A stretch of 64,000 nucleotides of DNA from Arenibaculum pallidiluteum (GCF_017355985.1 NZ_JAFIQU010000015.1:62001-126000), one strand, 5' to 3'. Positions 16,615-26,272 are shown, counted from the stretch's first letter. Notes: generated by a model not told the origin, from the letters alone. Program-made: numbers and translations.

Positions 16615-17481
16615 ATGGATCTCGGCATCGTTCTCGCGCTCGACGTCCTGAACGGGATCGCCTCGCTCGTGCTCCTCTGCATGGGCCTGGCGATCATCTT
16701 CGGAATGATGAAGGTCATCAACCTCGCCCATGGCGAGTTCCTGATGCTCGGCGCCTACGCGACGGTCGTCTCGGCCAATGCGGGGGTGAACATCTGGATC
16801 GCCATGCTCGTGATCGCGCCCCTCTTCGTCGGCATCGTCGGCATCGTGGTCGAGCGCTGCCTGATCCGGTTCCTCTACGGCCGGCTCGTCGACACGATGC
16901 TGGCGACCTGGGGCCTCAGCCTGCTGATCGTCGGCCTGGTCACGACGGTCTTCGGGAACACCATCAACGGCGTGCCGACGCCGCTCGGCGGCTTCGCCAT
17001 CGGGCAGTACCGGTCCAGCCTCTACACCCTGTTCCTGGTCGCCATGGCGCTGCTGCTGGTCGGCTCGGTCTGGGCGGTGCTGCGCTACACCCGCTACGGC
17101 CTGATCGCCCGGGCCACCATGCAGAACCCCAACATGGCCGCGGCCATGGGGCTGAACCCGACCCGGGTCTACATGGTGACCTTCGGCATCGGCGCGGCGA
17201 TCACGGGGCTCGCGGGCGGCCTGCTCGCCCCCGTCTCCGGCATCGTGCCCACCATGGGCGGCGCCTACATCGCCAAGGCGTTCATCACGGTGGTCGGCGG
17301 CGGCTCCGCGATCCTGGCCGGCACGGCCTCGGCCTCCGCCCTCTTCGGCACGATCAACCAGATCGCGGCCTTCCTGACCACGCCGGTCTTCGGCGAGGTG
17401 ATCCTCTTCATCTCCGCGATCGTGCTGATCCGGCTGCTGCCCCAGGGGATTTCCGACCGCTACTTCCGGAGGAGCCTGTGA
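16615..17481 (+). CDS. Branched-chain-type (UrtB/LivH/FmdE-like) ABC permease
   Basis: A 288-residue membrane permease with about eight hydrophobic segments. The HAAT-family segment INLAHGEFLMLGAY is near residues 38-51, and GLAGGLLAPVSGIVPTMGG is in the loop region. It pairs with the next permease to form the membrane channel for the amide or urea-like substrate. Its TGA overlaps the ATG of the next gene (TGATG), indicating translational coupling. Confidence 0.88.
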   Translation: MDLGIVLALDVLNGIASLVLLCMGLAIIFGMMKVINLAHGEFLMLGAYATVVSANAGVNIWIAMLVIAPLFVGIVGIVVERCLIRFLYGRLVDTMLATWGLSLLIVGLVTTVFGNTINGVPTPLGGFAIGQYRSSLYTLFLVAMALLLVGSVWAVLRYTRYGLIARATMQNPNMAAAMGLNPTRVYMVTFGIGAAITGLAGGLLAPVSGIVPTMGGAYIAKAFITVVGGGSAILAGTASASALFGTINQIAAFLTTPVFGEVILFISAIVLIRLLPQGISDRYFRRSL

Positions 17482-18548
17482 TGTCCCGCTCGCTCTCGAC
17501 GGGCCTTCAGCTCGTCCTGCTCGCCGCCGCCATCGCGGGCGTGGCCCTCGCCCCCCAGGTCCTCGAAATCTTCACGCTGATGCAGATCACCCTGTTCGCG
17601 GCGATGTCGATCCTGGCGCTCAGCCTGGGCTTCATCTGGGGCTTCGGCGGAATCCTGTGCTTCGGCCAGACGGCCTTCTTCGGCCTCGGCGGCTACGCCT
17701 ATGCGGTCGCCGCGATCAATCTCGGCGACAGCACCGGCGCCGTCTTCGTTGGCATGCTGGTCCCGGCCGCCTTCGCGGCGGCGCTGGGCTACTTCATGTT
17801 CTACGGCCGCATCAGCGACGTCTATCTCGGCGTGATCACGCTGACGGTGACGCTGATCCTGTTCAACCTCATCAACTCGACCGCCGGCGACGAATACCGC
17901 ATCGGCGCGGCCCAGCTCGGCGGGTTCAACGGCATGCCATCGGTGCCCGGCCTGAACGCGCCGGGCGACCCGTCCGCCGTGCTGGAGCCAGAGGAGATCT
18001 GGTTCGTCACGGCGGGCGCGCTGATCGCGGTCTACGTGATCCTGCGTCTGGTCCTGGTCAGCCATTTCGGCCGCGTCGCCGTCGCGATCCGCGAGAACGA
18101 GACCCGCGCCAGCCTGCTGGGCTACGACCCGCGCCTCTACAAGCTGCTGGTCTTCGTGATCGGCGGCGCCATAGCCGGCCTCGCGGGCGTCCTCTACACG
18201 AACTGGGGCGCCTTCGTGAGCCCGACGATCTTCGCGCTGTCGCTCTCGGCCGAGATCATCATCTGGATCACCATCGGCGGCCTCGGGACGCTGATCGGCC
18301 CCGTCCTCGGCTGCGTCGCGATCCAGGCCATCGTGACGGAGATCGGCTCCCAGCAGGAGTTCAACTCCAACCTGGTGCTGGGCGTGATCCTGATCGCCTT
18401 CGTCCTGCTGCTGCCCAGGGGCCTCGTGCCCACGGCCCAGATCCTGTGGTCACGCGCGCTGGCCCTGAAGGCGCGGCGCGGCGGCGCGGCCCTGTTCGAG
18501 GGAGGCCCCGGGGGCAAGGACGACCACATCGCGAAGGCGGCGGAGTAA
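17481..18548 (+). CDS. Branched-chain-type (UrtC/LivM/FmdF-like) ABC permease
   Basis: A 355-residue second permease subunit. It shows the LivM-like segments ALSLGFIWGFGGILCFGQTAFFGLG (read with its flanks, about residues 50-75) and AIRENETRASLLGYDPRLYK (about 195-215), the coupling-helix region contacting the ATPases. The start at 17481 overlaps the previous stop by one base, with GGAGGAG upstream. The C-terminal 30 residues are charged and cytosolic. Confidence 0.88.
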   Translation: MSRSLSTGLQLVLLAAAIAGVALAPQVLEIFTLMQITLFAAMSILALSLGFIWGFGGILCFGQTAFFGLGGYAYAVAAINLGDSTGAVFVGMLVPAAFAAALGYFMFYGRISDVYLGVITLTVTLILFNLINSTAGDEYRIGAAQLGGFNGMPSVPGLNAPGDPSAVLEPEEIWFVTAGALIAVYVILRLVLVSHFGRVAVAIRENETRASLLGYDPRLYKLLVFVIGGAIAGLAGVLYTNWGAFVSPTIFALSLSAEIIIWITIGGLGTLIGPVLGCVAIQAIVTEIGSQQEFNSNLVLGVILIAFVLLLPRGLVPTAQILWSRALALKARRGGAALFEGGPGGKDDHIAKAAE

Positions 18549-18553
18549 GAGCC

Positions 18554-19285
18554 ATGCAGGACTATTCCGCGACGCTCCTCGAGACCCGCAACCTGACCAT
18601 GCGCTTCGGCGGCGTGGTCGCGAACAACGACGTCTCCTTCACCCTGAAGGAGGCCGAGCTGCGCTGCCTGATCGGTCCCAACGGCGCCGGCAAGAGCACC
18701 TTCTTCAAGATGCTCTCGGGACAGCTCACGCCGAGCTCGGGCAGCATCACCTTCCGCGGTCAGTCCATCGCGGGCGCCGCCCCGCACGAGATCGCCCGGC
18801 TCGGCATGGGGATCAAGACCCAGGTCCCCAACGTCTTCAACGGCCTGTCCGTGCGCGAGAACATCTGGATCGCGGCGAGCCGCAAGCACACGCCGCCGGT
18901 CTCCAGGCGGATCACCGACGAGGTCCTGGACAAGATCCGCCTGACGGACCGGGCGGGCGACCTGGTCGGACACCTCGCCCACGGCCAGCGCCAGTGGGTC
19001 GAGATCGGGACGGTGCTCGCCGGAGAGCCGGACCTGATCCTGCTGGACGAGCCCGCGGCCGGCATGACCGACGCCGAGGTGCTGCGCACCGCGGAGATCA
19101 TCAAGGAGATCAACCGCACCCGGGCGCTGATCGTGGTCGAGCACGACATGCAGTTCATCCGGATGATCGCCAAGACGGTGACCGTCTTCCACCAGGGGCA
19201 GATCCTGATGGAGGACACGATCGGGGCCGTCATGGCCGACCAGCGCGTGCGCGACGTCTATCTCGGCAAGAAGGTGGCGGCATGA
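18554..19285 (+). CDS. ABC transporter ATPase (UrtD/LivG-like)
   Basis: A 243-residue ATPase. Walker A GPNGAGKST is near residue 40; the signature motif is LAHGQRQWVE in place of LSGGQ, a substitution common in the UrtD/LivG branch; Walker B is LILLDEP, with the switch His in VVEHDM. It starts five bases after the previous stop and overlaps the next gene by ATGA. Confidence 0.9.
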   Translation: MQDYSATLLETRNLTMRFGGVVANNDVSFTLKEAELRCLIGPNGAGKSTFFKMLSGQLTPSSGSITFRGQSIAGAAPHEIARLGMGIKTQVPNVFNGLSVRENIWIAASRKHTPPVSRRITDEVLDKIRLTDRAGDLVGHLAHGQRQWVEIGTVLAGEPDLILLDEPAAGMTDAEVLRTAEIIKEINRTRALIVVEHDMQFIRMIAKTVTVFHQGQILMEDTIGAVMADQRVRDVYLGKKVAA

Positions 19286-19992
19286 TCCTCTCGGTGGAAG
19301 GCCTGCGCTCGGGCTACGGGCGGATCCCGATCCTGGCGGGCGTGACGCTCCAGCTCGCGGCCGGGGAGTATCTCGGCGTGCTCGGCCACAACGGCATGGG
19401 CAAGACGACGCTGATGCGCACCCTGATGGGCTACCTGCCGGCGACCGACGGCCGGGTGGCGCTGGAAGGGCGCGACATCACCAGGGCCACGACCTCGTCC
19501 CGCGCGCGCGGGGGCATGGGCTACGTGCCGCAGGGGCGCGAGATCTTCCCGAACCTGACGGTGATGGAGAACCTGCGCATGGGCCTCGTCACCTCGGCCA
19601 GGGAGGATCTCGGCGTCATCGAGGAGGTGCTGGCGGAGTTCCCGCGGCTCAAGCGGCTGCTGGACCGCAGGGGCGGCGCGCTGTCCGGTGGCGAGCAGCA
19701 GCTTCTGGCGCTCGCGCGCTGCCTGTGCACGAAGCCGAAGCTGATCCTCCTGGACGAGCCGACCGAGGGCATCCAGCCCTCGATCATCGACGAGATCGTG
19801 GAAAGCCTCCTGCGGCTTCGGACCAGCCGGGGGATCGCCATGATCCTGGTGGAGCAGAACCTGGAATTCATCGCGGCGCTCTCGGAGCGGATCCTGATCA
19901 TCCAGAAGGGCCGCATCACCGGCGAGCTGCAGCCGCATCAGCTCAACGACCCGGAACTCGTTTCCGAGTTCGTCGGGATGGCGACGGCCTAG
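19282..19992 (+). CDS. ABC transporter ATPase (UrtE/LivF-like)
   Basis: A 236-residue ATPase starting inside the stop of the previous gene (ATGA). Walker A GHNGMGKTT has the His-Asn-Gly-Met-Gly form typical of the UrtE branch rather than LivF (GANGAGKT), supporting an amide/urea-type importer. Signature LSGGEQQ, Walker B LILLDEP, and LVEQN for the switch residue (Gln, as in LivF/UrtE). It ends 60 bases before the amidase gene. Confidence 0.9.
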   Translation: MILSVEGLRSGYGRIPILAGVTLQLAAGEYLGVLGHNGMGKTTLMRTLMGYLPATDGRVALEGRDITRATTSSRARGGMGYVPQGREIFPNLTVMENLRMGLVTSAREDLGVIEEVLAEFPRLKRLLDRRGGALSGGEQQLLALARCLCTKPKLILLDEPTEGIQPSIIDEIVESLLRLRTSRGIAMILVEQNLEFIAALSERILIIQKGRITGELQPHQLNDPELVSEFVGMATA

Positions 19993-20052
19993 CGCCGCGC
20001 CCTCCCCGTTTCGAAACCCGATTTCCTTCGCCTCAGCATGGGAGAGCAGACG

Positions 20053-21594
20053 ATGGCCATCGCCCGGATTTCCTCGGAGCAGCTGATCGACCTGGCCAAG
20101 GGCCTCGGCATGAGCATCACGGCCGCGCAGGCCGAAGAGTATCTCGCCCTGATGCAGCCGATGCTGAACGCCTACGACGTCGTCGACGCCCTTCCCGACG
20201 AGGTGCCCGCGGTCAAGTACCCGCGCACGCCCGGCTACCGTCCGGGGCCGGAGGAGAACAGGCACAATGCCTGGTACTGGAAGTCCGAGGTGAAAGGCGC
20301 CCCGGGCGGCAAGCTCGCGGGCAAGACCGTGGCCCTGAAGGACAATGTCTGCCTCGCGGGCGTTCCCATGATGAACGGCGCCTCGACGCTCGAAGGCTAC
20401 GTCCCCAACATGGACGCGACCATCGTCACCCGCATGCTCGACGAAGGCGCGACGATCCTCGGCAAGGCCGTGTGCGAGTACTTCTGCCTGTCCGGCGGCA
20501 GCCACACCTCGGCGCCGGTGCCGGTGCACAACCCGTGGAAGCACGGCTATTCGGCGGGCGGGTCCTCCTCCGGCAGCGGCGCGCTGGTCGCGGCGGGCGA
20601 GGTCGACATGGCGATCGGAGGCGATCAGGGCGGCTCGATCCGCATGCCCGCCTCGTTCTGCGGGATCTACGGCATGAAGCCGACCCATGGCCTCGTGCCC
20701 TATACCGGGGTGATGCCCATCGAATCCACCATCGATCACACGGGCCCGATGACCGCCACGGTCGCCGACAACGCCCTGCTGCTCGAGGTGCTCGCCGGCC
20801 CCGACGGGCTCGACCCGCGCCAGTACGCGCCGAAGACCGACGCCTACACGGCCGGCCTCGGCCGGGGCGCGGGCGGGCTCCGGATCGCGGTGGTGAAGGA
20901 GGCCTTCGCGGCGCCGGTGGTCCAGCCCGACGTCCGTGACGCGGTGCTCGAGGCCGCTGAGCAGTACCGCGCGCTGGGCGCCGTGGTGGAGGAGATCTCG
21001 CTGCCCGAGCACGTGCTGGCGGCCTCCGTCTGGACGCCGATCGCCGTCGAGGGGCTGCACGCCCAGATGATGCTCGGCAACGGCATGGGCTTCAACTGGA
21101 AGGGCCAGTACAACGTCGGGCTGATGGACGCGCACGCCGCCTGGCGCGAGCGCGCGGACGAGCTCTCGGACAGCCTGAAGGTCTGCATGTTCATGGGCGC
21201 CTACGGCATGACCAGATACCGCGGCCGCTATTACGCCAAGGCCCAGAACATCGCGCGGCGCCTGAAGGCCTGCTACGACGCCGTGCTGGCCAGGTACGAC
21301 CTGCTGCTGATGCCGACCCTGCCGATCCGGGCGAGTGCGCTGCCGGCGCCCGGCGCCTCGATCACCGAGGTCGTGACCCGCGCCTTCGAGATGATCTACA
21401 ACACCTCGCAATTCGACATCACGGGCCATCCCGCCATGTCGATCCCCTGCGGGCTCAGCGAGGGGCTGCCCATCGGGCTGCAGCTCGTCGCCCGGGATTA
21501 CGCCGAGGCGACGATCTACCAGGCCGCGGCCGCCTTCGAGGCGGGCGTGGACTGGAAGGGCTCGGCCGCCCCGGTCGCGAACCGGGCCGCGTAG
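20053..21594 (+). CDS. Amidase (nitrile-pathway type amidase-signature enzyme)
   Basis: A 513-residue amidase-signature protein with a 90-residue N-terminal helical extension ([17 protein letters not shown]), as in nitrile-hydratase-linked amidases. Catalytic residues: Lys in TVALKDNVC, Ser-rich [10 protein letters not shown], and [13 protein letters not shown] with the nucleophilic Ser. Such enzymes convert aliphatic or aryl amides to acids and ammonia. The ATG at 20053 has GGGAGA seven bases upstream; an ATG at 20038 is less likely. Being last in the transporter operon, it probably hydrolyses the imported amide. Confidence 0.88.
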   Translation: MAIARISSEQLIDLAKGLGMSITAAQAEEYLALMQPMLNAYDVVDALPDEVPAVKYPRTPGYRPGPEENRHNAWYWKSEVKGAPGGKLAGKTVALKDNVCLAGVPMMNGASTLEGYVPNMDATIVTRMLDEGATILGKAVCEYFCLSGGSHTSAPVPVHNPWKHGYSAGGSSSGSGALVAAGEVDMAIGGDQGGSIRMPASFCGIYGMKPTHGLVPYTGVMPIESTIDHTGPMTATVADNALLLEVLAGPDGLDPRQYAPKTDAYTAGLGRGAGGLRIAVVKEAFAAPVVQPDVRDAVLEAAEQYRALGAVVEEISLPEHVLAASVWTPIAVEGLHAQMMLGNGMGFNWKGQYNVGLMDAHAAWRERADELSDSLKVCMFMGAYGMTRYRGRYYAKAQNIARRLKACYDAVLARYDLLLMPTLPIRASALPAPGASITEVVTRAFEMIYNTSQFDITGHPAMSIPCGLSEGLPIGLQLVARDYAEATIYQAAAAFEAGVDWKGSAAPVANRAA

Positions 21595-21614
21595 GGGCCG
21601 CGCCAGCCCCTCCC

Positions 21615-21673
21615 GCCGGCCGGACTTCCCGGCCGGCTTCCGCCCAGGGCGCACGGCCCCCGCGCCCTGGGCG
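21615..21673. terminator. Two strong hairpins between the amidase and histidine kinase genes
   Basis: The first hairpin has arms GCCGGCCGG and CCGGCCGGC; the second has arms CGCCCAGGGCGC (21641-21652) and GCGCCCTGGGCG (21662-21673), followed by CTTTCC. It lies between convergent genes, so it probably terminates both. The T-run is short. Confidence 0.6.
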
Positions 21674-21707
21674 CTTTCCGTGCGGAGCAGGCCGGGCCGG
21701 CTTGAGG

Positions 21708-23120
21708 TCAGGCGACGGCCTGGACGGACGGAACCTGGGGCAGCCAGACCGTCGCCGCGGTGCCGCGCCCGGGATGGCTCTGGATCTCGAAGCGCCCGCC
21801 ATGCAGCCGCACCAGCGTGTCGACCAGCGGGAGGCCGAGCCCGGTCCCCCCGTTGGCGGCGGCGAGGCCGGGGCTCGCCTGCTCGAAAGGCCGCAGCAGG
21901 CGCGGGATCTCGGCGGGATCCATGCCGATCCCGTCGTCGACCACGCGGAACGCGGTGCCGGAGCCGCTTGCGTGCACCTGGAGGGACACCCGCCCGCCGC
22001 TCGCCGTGAACTTGATCCCGTTCGTCAACAGGTTCAGCAGGATCTGCCGCAGCGCCATGGGATCGGCCCGGAAGGGCCGCGTCTCCGCGATCTCGACCGT
22101 CAGGTGGATGCCCTTGCGGTCGGCATCGACCCGCGCCAGCCGGACCGCGTCCTGCACGAGTTGCGGCAGGTCGACGGGTTCGGGCGCGATCTCCAGCTTT
22201 CCGGCCTCGGCCTTCGAGATGTCCAGGATCGCCGTGATCAGGCCGAGCAGGTGATGGCCCGACGCATGGATGTCCTCGGCATAGACCCGGTAGCGCTCGT
22301 GGCCGAGCGGGCCGAAGACGGCGCTGCGCATCACGTCCGAGAAGCCGATGATCGCGTTCAGCGGCGTGCGCAGCTCGTGGCTCATCATGGCGAGGAACTG
22401 GGTCTTGGCGCGGCTGGCGGCCTCGGCCCGATCGCGCGCCAGGACCAGCTCGGCGTTGCGCTCCTCGACGGCATGGTGCAGCCGCTGGGCGGCCATCAGC
22501 AGCAGCGAGAAGACCGTCAGCACGTTCGCGACGATGGAGACCAGGACATGCGGACCGCGCGCCGTGACATGCGAGACGAGGTCGGCCGTTGCCGCGGGCC
22601 CCACCGCCTGGATCGCGCGGAGCAGGAACGATACTCCGACGACGGCGAAGAGCGCCGCCGCGACGCGCGCGGTCATGCGCACGCAGCGCGGCGTGCCGCT
22701 CAGCAGTTCCCCCGCGCAGAGCAGCACGCCCGAACCCAGCACGAGCGACAGCGCCGCGAGCCGCTGGGGGGCATCCGGGCTGACATCGGTCCGGTAGTAA
22801 AGGAACGCCACCAGCAGGGCCACCAGCGCCCCGCAGCCGGCCCAGCGAACGGGCTTGTCGTCGAAGCGCCGGATTCCGTTCCACAGGGCGAAGGTGCCCA
22901 GCGCCAGCGCCCCGTGCGCAACCGGGATCGACAGCAGGTCCGGGACGAAGCCGCGCAGGAAGCCGCCCAGGGTCCCCAGCCCGACCAGCGCCGTGCCCAG
23001 GGTCCAGAGCCCGACCCCCGGCGTGCGGGGATGCGCACGCCAGTACAGCGCCATCAACGCGGCCAGCGACACCGTGACCAGCGTATGGACCAGCAGCAGC
23101 GTGCGGATGTCCAGTTCCAT
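21708..23120 (-). CDS. Membrane-bound sensor histidine kinase
   Basis: A 470-residue kinase. About six transmembrane segments fill residues 5-225. HisKA follows with the H-box FLAMMSHELRTPLNAIIGFS near residue 260, then an HATPase domain with N-box NLLTNGIKFT, G1 DDGIGM and G2 GGTGLGL. No receiver, and no response regulator gene directly beside it. It starts at 23120 with GGGAGG upstream. The N-terminal multi-helix sensor is of an unassigned type. Confidence 0.88.
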   Translation of the reverse strand: MELDIRTLLLVHTLVTVSLAALMALYWRAHPRTPGVGLWTLGTALVGLGTLGGFLRGFVPDLLSIPVAHGALALGTFALWNGIRRFDDKPVRWAGCGALVALLVAFLYYRTDVSPDAPQRLAALSLVLGSGVLLCAGELLSGTPRCVRMTARVAAALFAVVGVSFLLRAIQAVGPAATADLVSHVTARGPHVLVSIVANVLTVFSLLLMAAQRLHHAVEERNAELVLARDRAEAASRAKTQFLAMMSHELRTPLNAIIGFSDVMRSAVFGPLGHERYRVYAEDIHASGHHLLGLITAILDISKAEAGKLEIAPEPVDLPQLVQDAVRLARVDADRKGIHLTVEIAETRPFRADPMALRQILLNLLTNGIKFTASGGRVSLQVHASGSGTAFRVVDDGIGMDPAEIPRLLRPFEQASPGLAAANGGTGLGLPLVDTLVRLHGGRFEIQSHPGRGTAATVWLPQVPSVQAVA

Positions 23121-23243
23121 GGGTCCTCCCAGCCGCCGGCTCACACCCTCGGCCCCAGCATATCCGTTCCGCCGTGTCGGTTCCCAGGGGAGGTTCTGCG
23201 ACCAATCGCGTGCGACGGCCGGCGCTGCGGGATCGGGGGACGC

Positions 23244-25121
23244 TCAGGCCGCCCGCGATGCCAGGAGGGATCCCAGCAGCTCGTGCAGCGCCTCCGGCTT
23301 CATTGGCTTGTGGACGAGGAGCAGGCCCGAGCGCTTCGCCTCGGCCAGTCGCCTGGCCGAGGTGTCGCCCGTGACGATCACGGCCGGAACCGGCCAGCGC
23401 TCGCGGACCATCGCCACGGCCTCGGTTCCGCGCTTGCCTCGGCCGAGGCTGTAGTCCGCGATCACGATGTCCGGCGGCACATCCAGGGCATCCAGCAGCG
23501 GCCGGACCTCGGCAAGGGACGAGGCCGCATGGACCTGCATGCCCCATTCATGCAGCATCAGGCGCATGGCCGCGAGCACGGCGGGATCGTCCTCGACCAG
23601 CAGGACCCGCGCGCCCGCGAGGTTTCCTCCCGCAGACGCCTGCGCGGCCGGGGCGTCGGCCTCGGCGCTGTCCGAGGCCGGAAGCGCGATGCTGAAGACC
23701 GAGCCGCGCCCGGGGGCCGAGCTGACCCTCACCTGCGTGCCCAGCAGACGGGCGACCCGGTCCACGGTCGCGAGTCCCAGGCCGAAGCCGCGGGCGTGAT
23801 CCTGGCCCGAGGTGCCGGTCTGGTAGAACTCCCCGAAGATCCGCTCCAGCTCCTCATCGGGGATACCAGGGCCCGTATCGATGACGTCGATCCGGATTCG
23901 GTCCCCCTCGGTCGCGCAGTCGACCGTTACGCCGCCCTCCTGGGTGTACTTGATGGCGTTGGACAGCAGGTTTCGCAGGATCTGCTCGACCAGAAGCGGG
24001 TCGCTGTGCAGCACGCATGGCTTGTCGGGGATCCGGAACCACAGCCCGTTCTGCTGGGCCATGCCTTCGAATTCCGGCATCAGGCGCTGCAGGATGTCGC
24101 TCAGCGGGAAGGCGCGCAGCCTGGGCGAGACGATCCCCGCCTCGAGCTTCGCCATGTCGAGCAGCGAGGACAGCATGCGGTCCAGGCTGTCCAGCGAGGT
24201 CTGGAGCAGGTCCAGCACCTCGGTCGCCGCAGGATCGGACCGCCGCCGCAGCAGCCCCATGAAGAGCCCTGCCGCCATCACCGGCTGGCGCAGGTCGTGG
24301 CTGGCCGCGGCAAGCAGCCGGGACTTGGCGGCGTTCGCCCGCTCCGCCTCCTCCCTGGCGGCCCGGGCCTCCTCCTCGGCGCGGCGGCGGTCCGTCACGT
24401 CCAGGTTCAGGCCGACCAGGCGGACGGGCCTGCGCTTCGCGTCGAACTCCATCCGCCCGCGGCCGAGCAGCCAACGGATCCCGCGCTCGGGGTGCAGGAT
24501 CCGGTACTCCACCACGAAGTCGGGAGTCCTTTCGTCGATGCAGCGTTTCAGCGCAGCCGCCGCTGCCGGCCGGTCCTCGGGATGAATGCTCTGCAGCCAG
24601 GCGTCGCGCGACGGCGTGGTCGTCGCCGGACTCAGGCCGTACAGCGCGAAATAGGGCTCGGTCCAGGTGACGCGGTCGGCCACGATGTCCCAGTCCCAAA
24701 TGCCGGCATCGGCATAGTGCTGGGCGAGCCTCAGGCGTTCCTCGCTGCGGCGTAGCTCGGCGGTGCGCTCCAGGACCCGGCGCTCGAGGCTCTCGGTCGC
24801 ATTGAGGAGCTCCTCGTTCGCGGCCTGCAGCTCCTCCATCGTGACCCGCAGCTCCTCCTGCAGGATTCCCGCGCTCTCCTGCTCGGCGAGGACGCTGCCG
24901 GCCTGGGCGACGGCCGCCTTCAGGGCCGCGCGGGCTTCGGCTTCGCGGCGCTCGGACTCGGCGCGCAGCCTTTCCAGCTCGGCCGTTCGCGCCGCAAGCT
25001 CCGCCGCCAGAAGGGCGTTCTCCTGGGCATAGCGGGAAGCCTCGTCCCGGGCGTCCTCGGCCGCGGCGAGCGCCTGGTCGCATTCCGCCTGCAGGCGCCG
25101 CATCTCCTGATTGGCATCCAC
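23244..25121 (-). CDS. Cytosolic PAS hybrid histidine kinase with C-terminal receiver
   Basis: About 625 residues: an Ala/Glu/Arg-rich coiled coil (1-120) with EELRVTMEELQAANEELL; a PAS domain (about 130-235, with IWDWDIVADRVTWTEPYF and EYRILHPERGIRWLLGRG); a HisKA with the variant H-box AAASHDLRQPVMAAGLF; HATPase (NLLSNAIKYT, DTGPGIP, GFGLGL); and a receiver with VLLVEDDPAV, the phospho-acceptor in IVIADYSLG and a Lys in VHKPM. The start is uncertain: GTG at 25121 is preferred, TTG at 25172 is possible. Confidence 0.85.
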   Translation of the reverse strand: MDANQEMRRLQAECDQALAAAEDARDEASRYAQENALLAAELAARTAELERLRAESERREAEARAALKAAVAQAGSVLAEQESAGILQEELRVTMEELQAANEELLNATESLERRVLERTAELRRSEERLRLAQHYADAGIWDWDIVADRVTWTEPYFALYGLSPATTTPSRDAWLQSIHPEDRPAAAAALKRCIDERTPDFVVEYRILHPERGIRWLLGRGRMEFDAKRRPVRLVGLNLDVTDRRRAEEEARAAREEAERANAAKSRLLAAASHDLRQPVMAAGLFMGLLRRRSDPAATEVLDLLQTSLDSLDRMLSSLLDMAKLEAGIVSPRLRAFPLSDILQRLMPEFEGMAQQNGLWFRIPDKPCVLHSDPLLVEQILRNLLSNAIKYTQEGGVTVDCATEGDRIRIDVIDTGPGIPDEELERIFGEFYQTGTSGQDHARGFGLGLATVDRVARLLGTQVRVSSAPGRGSVFSIALPASDSAEADAPAAQASAGGNLAGARVLLVEDDPAVLAAMRLMLHEWGMQVHAASSLAEVRPLLDALDVPPDIVIADYSLGRGKRGTEAVAMVRERWPVPAVIVTGDTSARRLAEAKRSGLLLVHKPMKPEALHELLGSLLASRAA

Positions 25122-25290
25122 GCCGATACCCCCACGGATTGCCGGCACCCTAGCCGTCCCCTGCTGTTTCAATGCTTCCCCCGCAGCACCCCGATCCTAG
25201 AACAGGAGGGCCGGCGAAGAATTGCTGGACAAAGGGGCCGAGCCGGCTCGCCATGCCACCGCCCGAGAACGGTCCGGTCACGGAGCTTTC

Positions 25291-25445
25291 GTGCCGCAGG
25301 AGCATCATCGCGCTGGGGCGCCCTCTGGCGGCGTCCGCGTCATGCAGCGCCTGTGTGCGGAACTGCCGAGGAATCTGCCAGCGGCGCCGTTCCTGGTCCA
25401 GCACGTCTCGCCCGAAGCGGCCGGCGTGCGTCCCGGGCCGCCCGC
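25291..25445 (+). pseudogene. Decayed fragment of a CheB-type methylesterase gene
   Basis: Two adjoining plus-strand frames give RSIIALG and then APSGGVRVMQRLCAELPRNL followed by PAAPFLVQHVSPEA. Put together they reproduce the start of the CheB catalytic domain (GxSxGG, the helix, then LVVQH). One missing G in the run near 25316 (CTGGGGCGCC) would explain the frame change. No equivalent of the catalytic Asp region follows; the sequence then becomes Arg/Pro-rich nonsense. No ribosome site. I interpret it as a relic in an otherwise gene-less 440-base gap. Confidence 0.45.
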
Positions 25446-25561
25446 ACGCGCCGCGCGCGCATGGAATGAGCGGGCACGCCGCACCGACGGCCCGGCTTGC
25501 CCTGCGCCATCTCGCCGGCGATGCCCTATGATCGCAAGGCAGAGCAGCCGGAGCGGAGCCC

Positions 25562-25861
25562 ATGCCCGACAAGCCACGTGTCGAGATCGAGTACTGCCGG
25601 CAGTGCCGCTGGCTGTTGCGCGCCGCCTGGATGGCGCAGGAGCTCCTGACGACCTTCGAGGAGGAGCTCGGCGGGGTTACGCTGGTCCCGGGGACCGGCG
25701 GCGTCTTCGTGGTCAGGGTCGGCGCCGACATCCTGTGGTCCCGCAAGGATGAGGGCCGCTTCCCGGACGCGGCCGAGCTGAAGCAGCGGGTGCGCGACCT
25801 CGTCGCCCCGGACAGGCCGCTGGGCCATTCCGACCGCCGGAAACCAGCCGGGGAAAGCTAG
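25562..25861 (+). CDS. SelT/SelW/SelH (Rdx) family redox protein
   Basis: A 99-residue protein starting MPDKPRVEIEYCRQCRWLLR. The CRQC motif at the N-terminal strand-loop matches the CxxU/CxxC thioredoxin-like motif of the selenoprotein W family, here with Cys rather than Sec. LGGVTLVPGTGGVFVVRVGA and ILWSRKDEGRFPDAAELK are also typical. It probably acts in thiol redox; no partner is evident. A complete small gene between a kinase and a receiver gene. Confidence 0.85.
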   Translation: MPDKPRVEIEYCRQCRWLLRAAWMAQELLTTFEEELGGVTLVPGTGGVFVVRVGADILWSRKDEGRFPDAAELKQRVRDLVAPDRPLGHSDRRKPAGES

Positions 25862-25912
25862 GGGCCTTGCCTGCGGCCCATGGATCTTCAGCGCCCCCTG
25901 AGGCCGCTGGAA

Positions 25913-26272
25913 TCACTGGCCGAGCGTGCGGGCGATCAGGTCCAGGAAGCGGGGAACGAGGAACGGCTTGCGGATGAAGGCGGTGTAGCCGTCGAAACGC
26001 GCGCGCACCGTGGCCTCCGACACCGCGCTCATCATGATGATCGGGATCCCGGCATAGGCGGGGTCCGCGCGCATGGCCCTGCCCATGGCCGCCCCGTCCG
26101 TCACGGGCATCATGAAGTCGAGCACCACCAGGTCCGGCTTCGACTCGGCCAGCCGCTCGAGCCCGCGGCGCCCGTTCCCGGCCGTCACCACCCGGTATCC
26201 CTCGTCCTCGAGCACGCGTGCCAGGACATCCGCGATGCCGAACTCATCCTCGACCAGGAGGACCGTGCGCAT
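25913..26272 (-). CDS. Single-domain response regulator
   Basis: A 119-residue CheY-like receiver without an output domain. Acidic pocket VEDE, phospho-acceptor Asp in LVVLDFMMP (about residue 53), Ser/Thr in IMMSA and Lys in IRKPF. It begins four bases after the KaiC-like gene ends, so it is part of the same transcript. Likely partner of the kinase encoded upstream; no DNA-binding domain, so it must act through protein contacts. Confidence 0.9.
   Translation of the reverse strand: MRTVLLVEDEFGIADVLARVLEDEGYRVVTAGNGRRGLERLAESKPDLVVLDFMMPVTDGAAMGRAMRADPAYAGIPIIMMSAVSEATVRARFDGYTAFIRKPFLVPRFLDLIARTLGQ

Noticed and set aside
19258-23547. A minus-strand open frame of more than 1,400 codons opposite the ATPase, amidase and kinase genes
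   Set aside because: Low-complexity Gly/Arg/Ala/Pro composition, no domain similarity, and it lies over well-supported genes on both strands. Long stop-free antisense frames are expected at this GC content.
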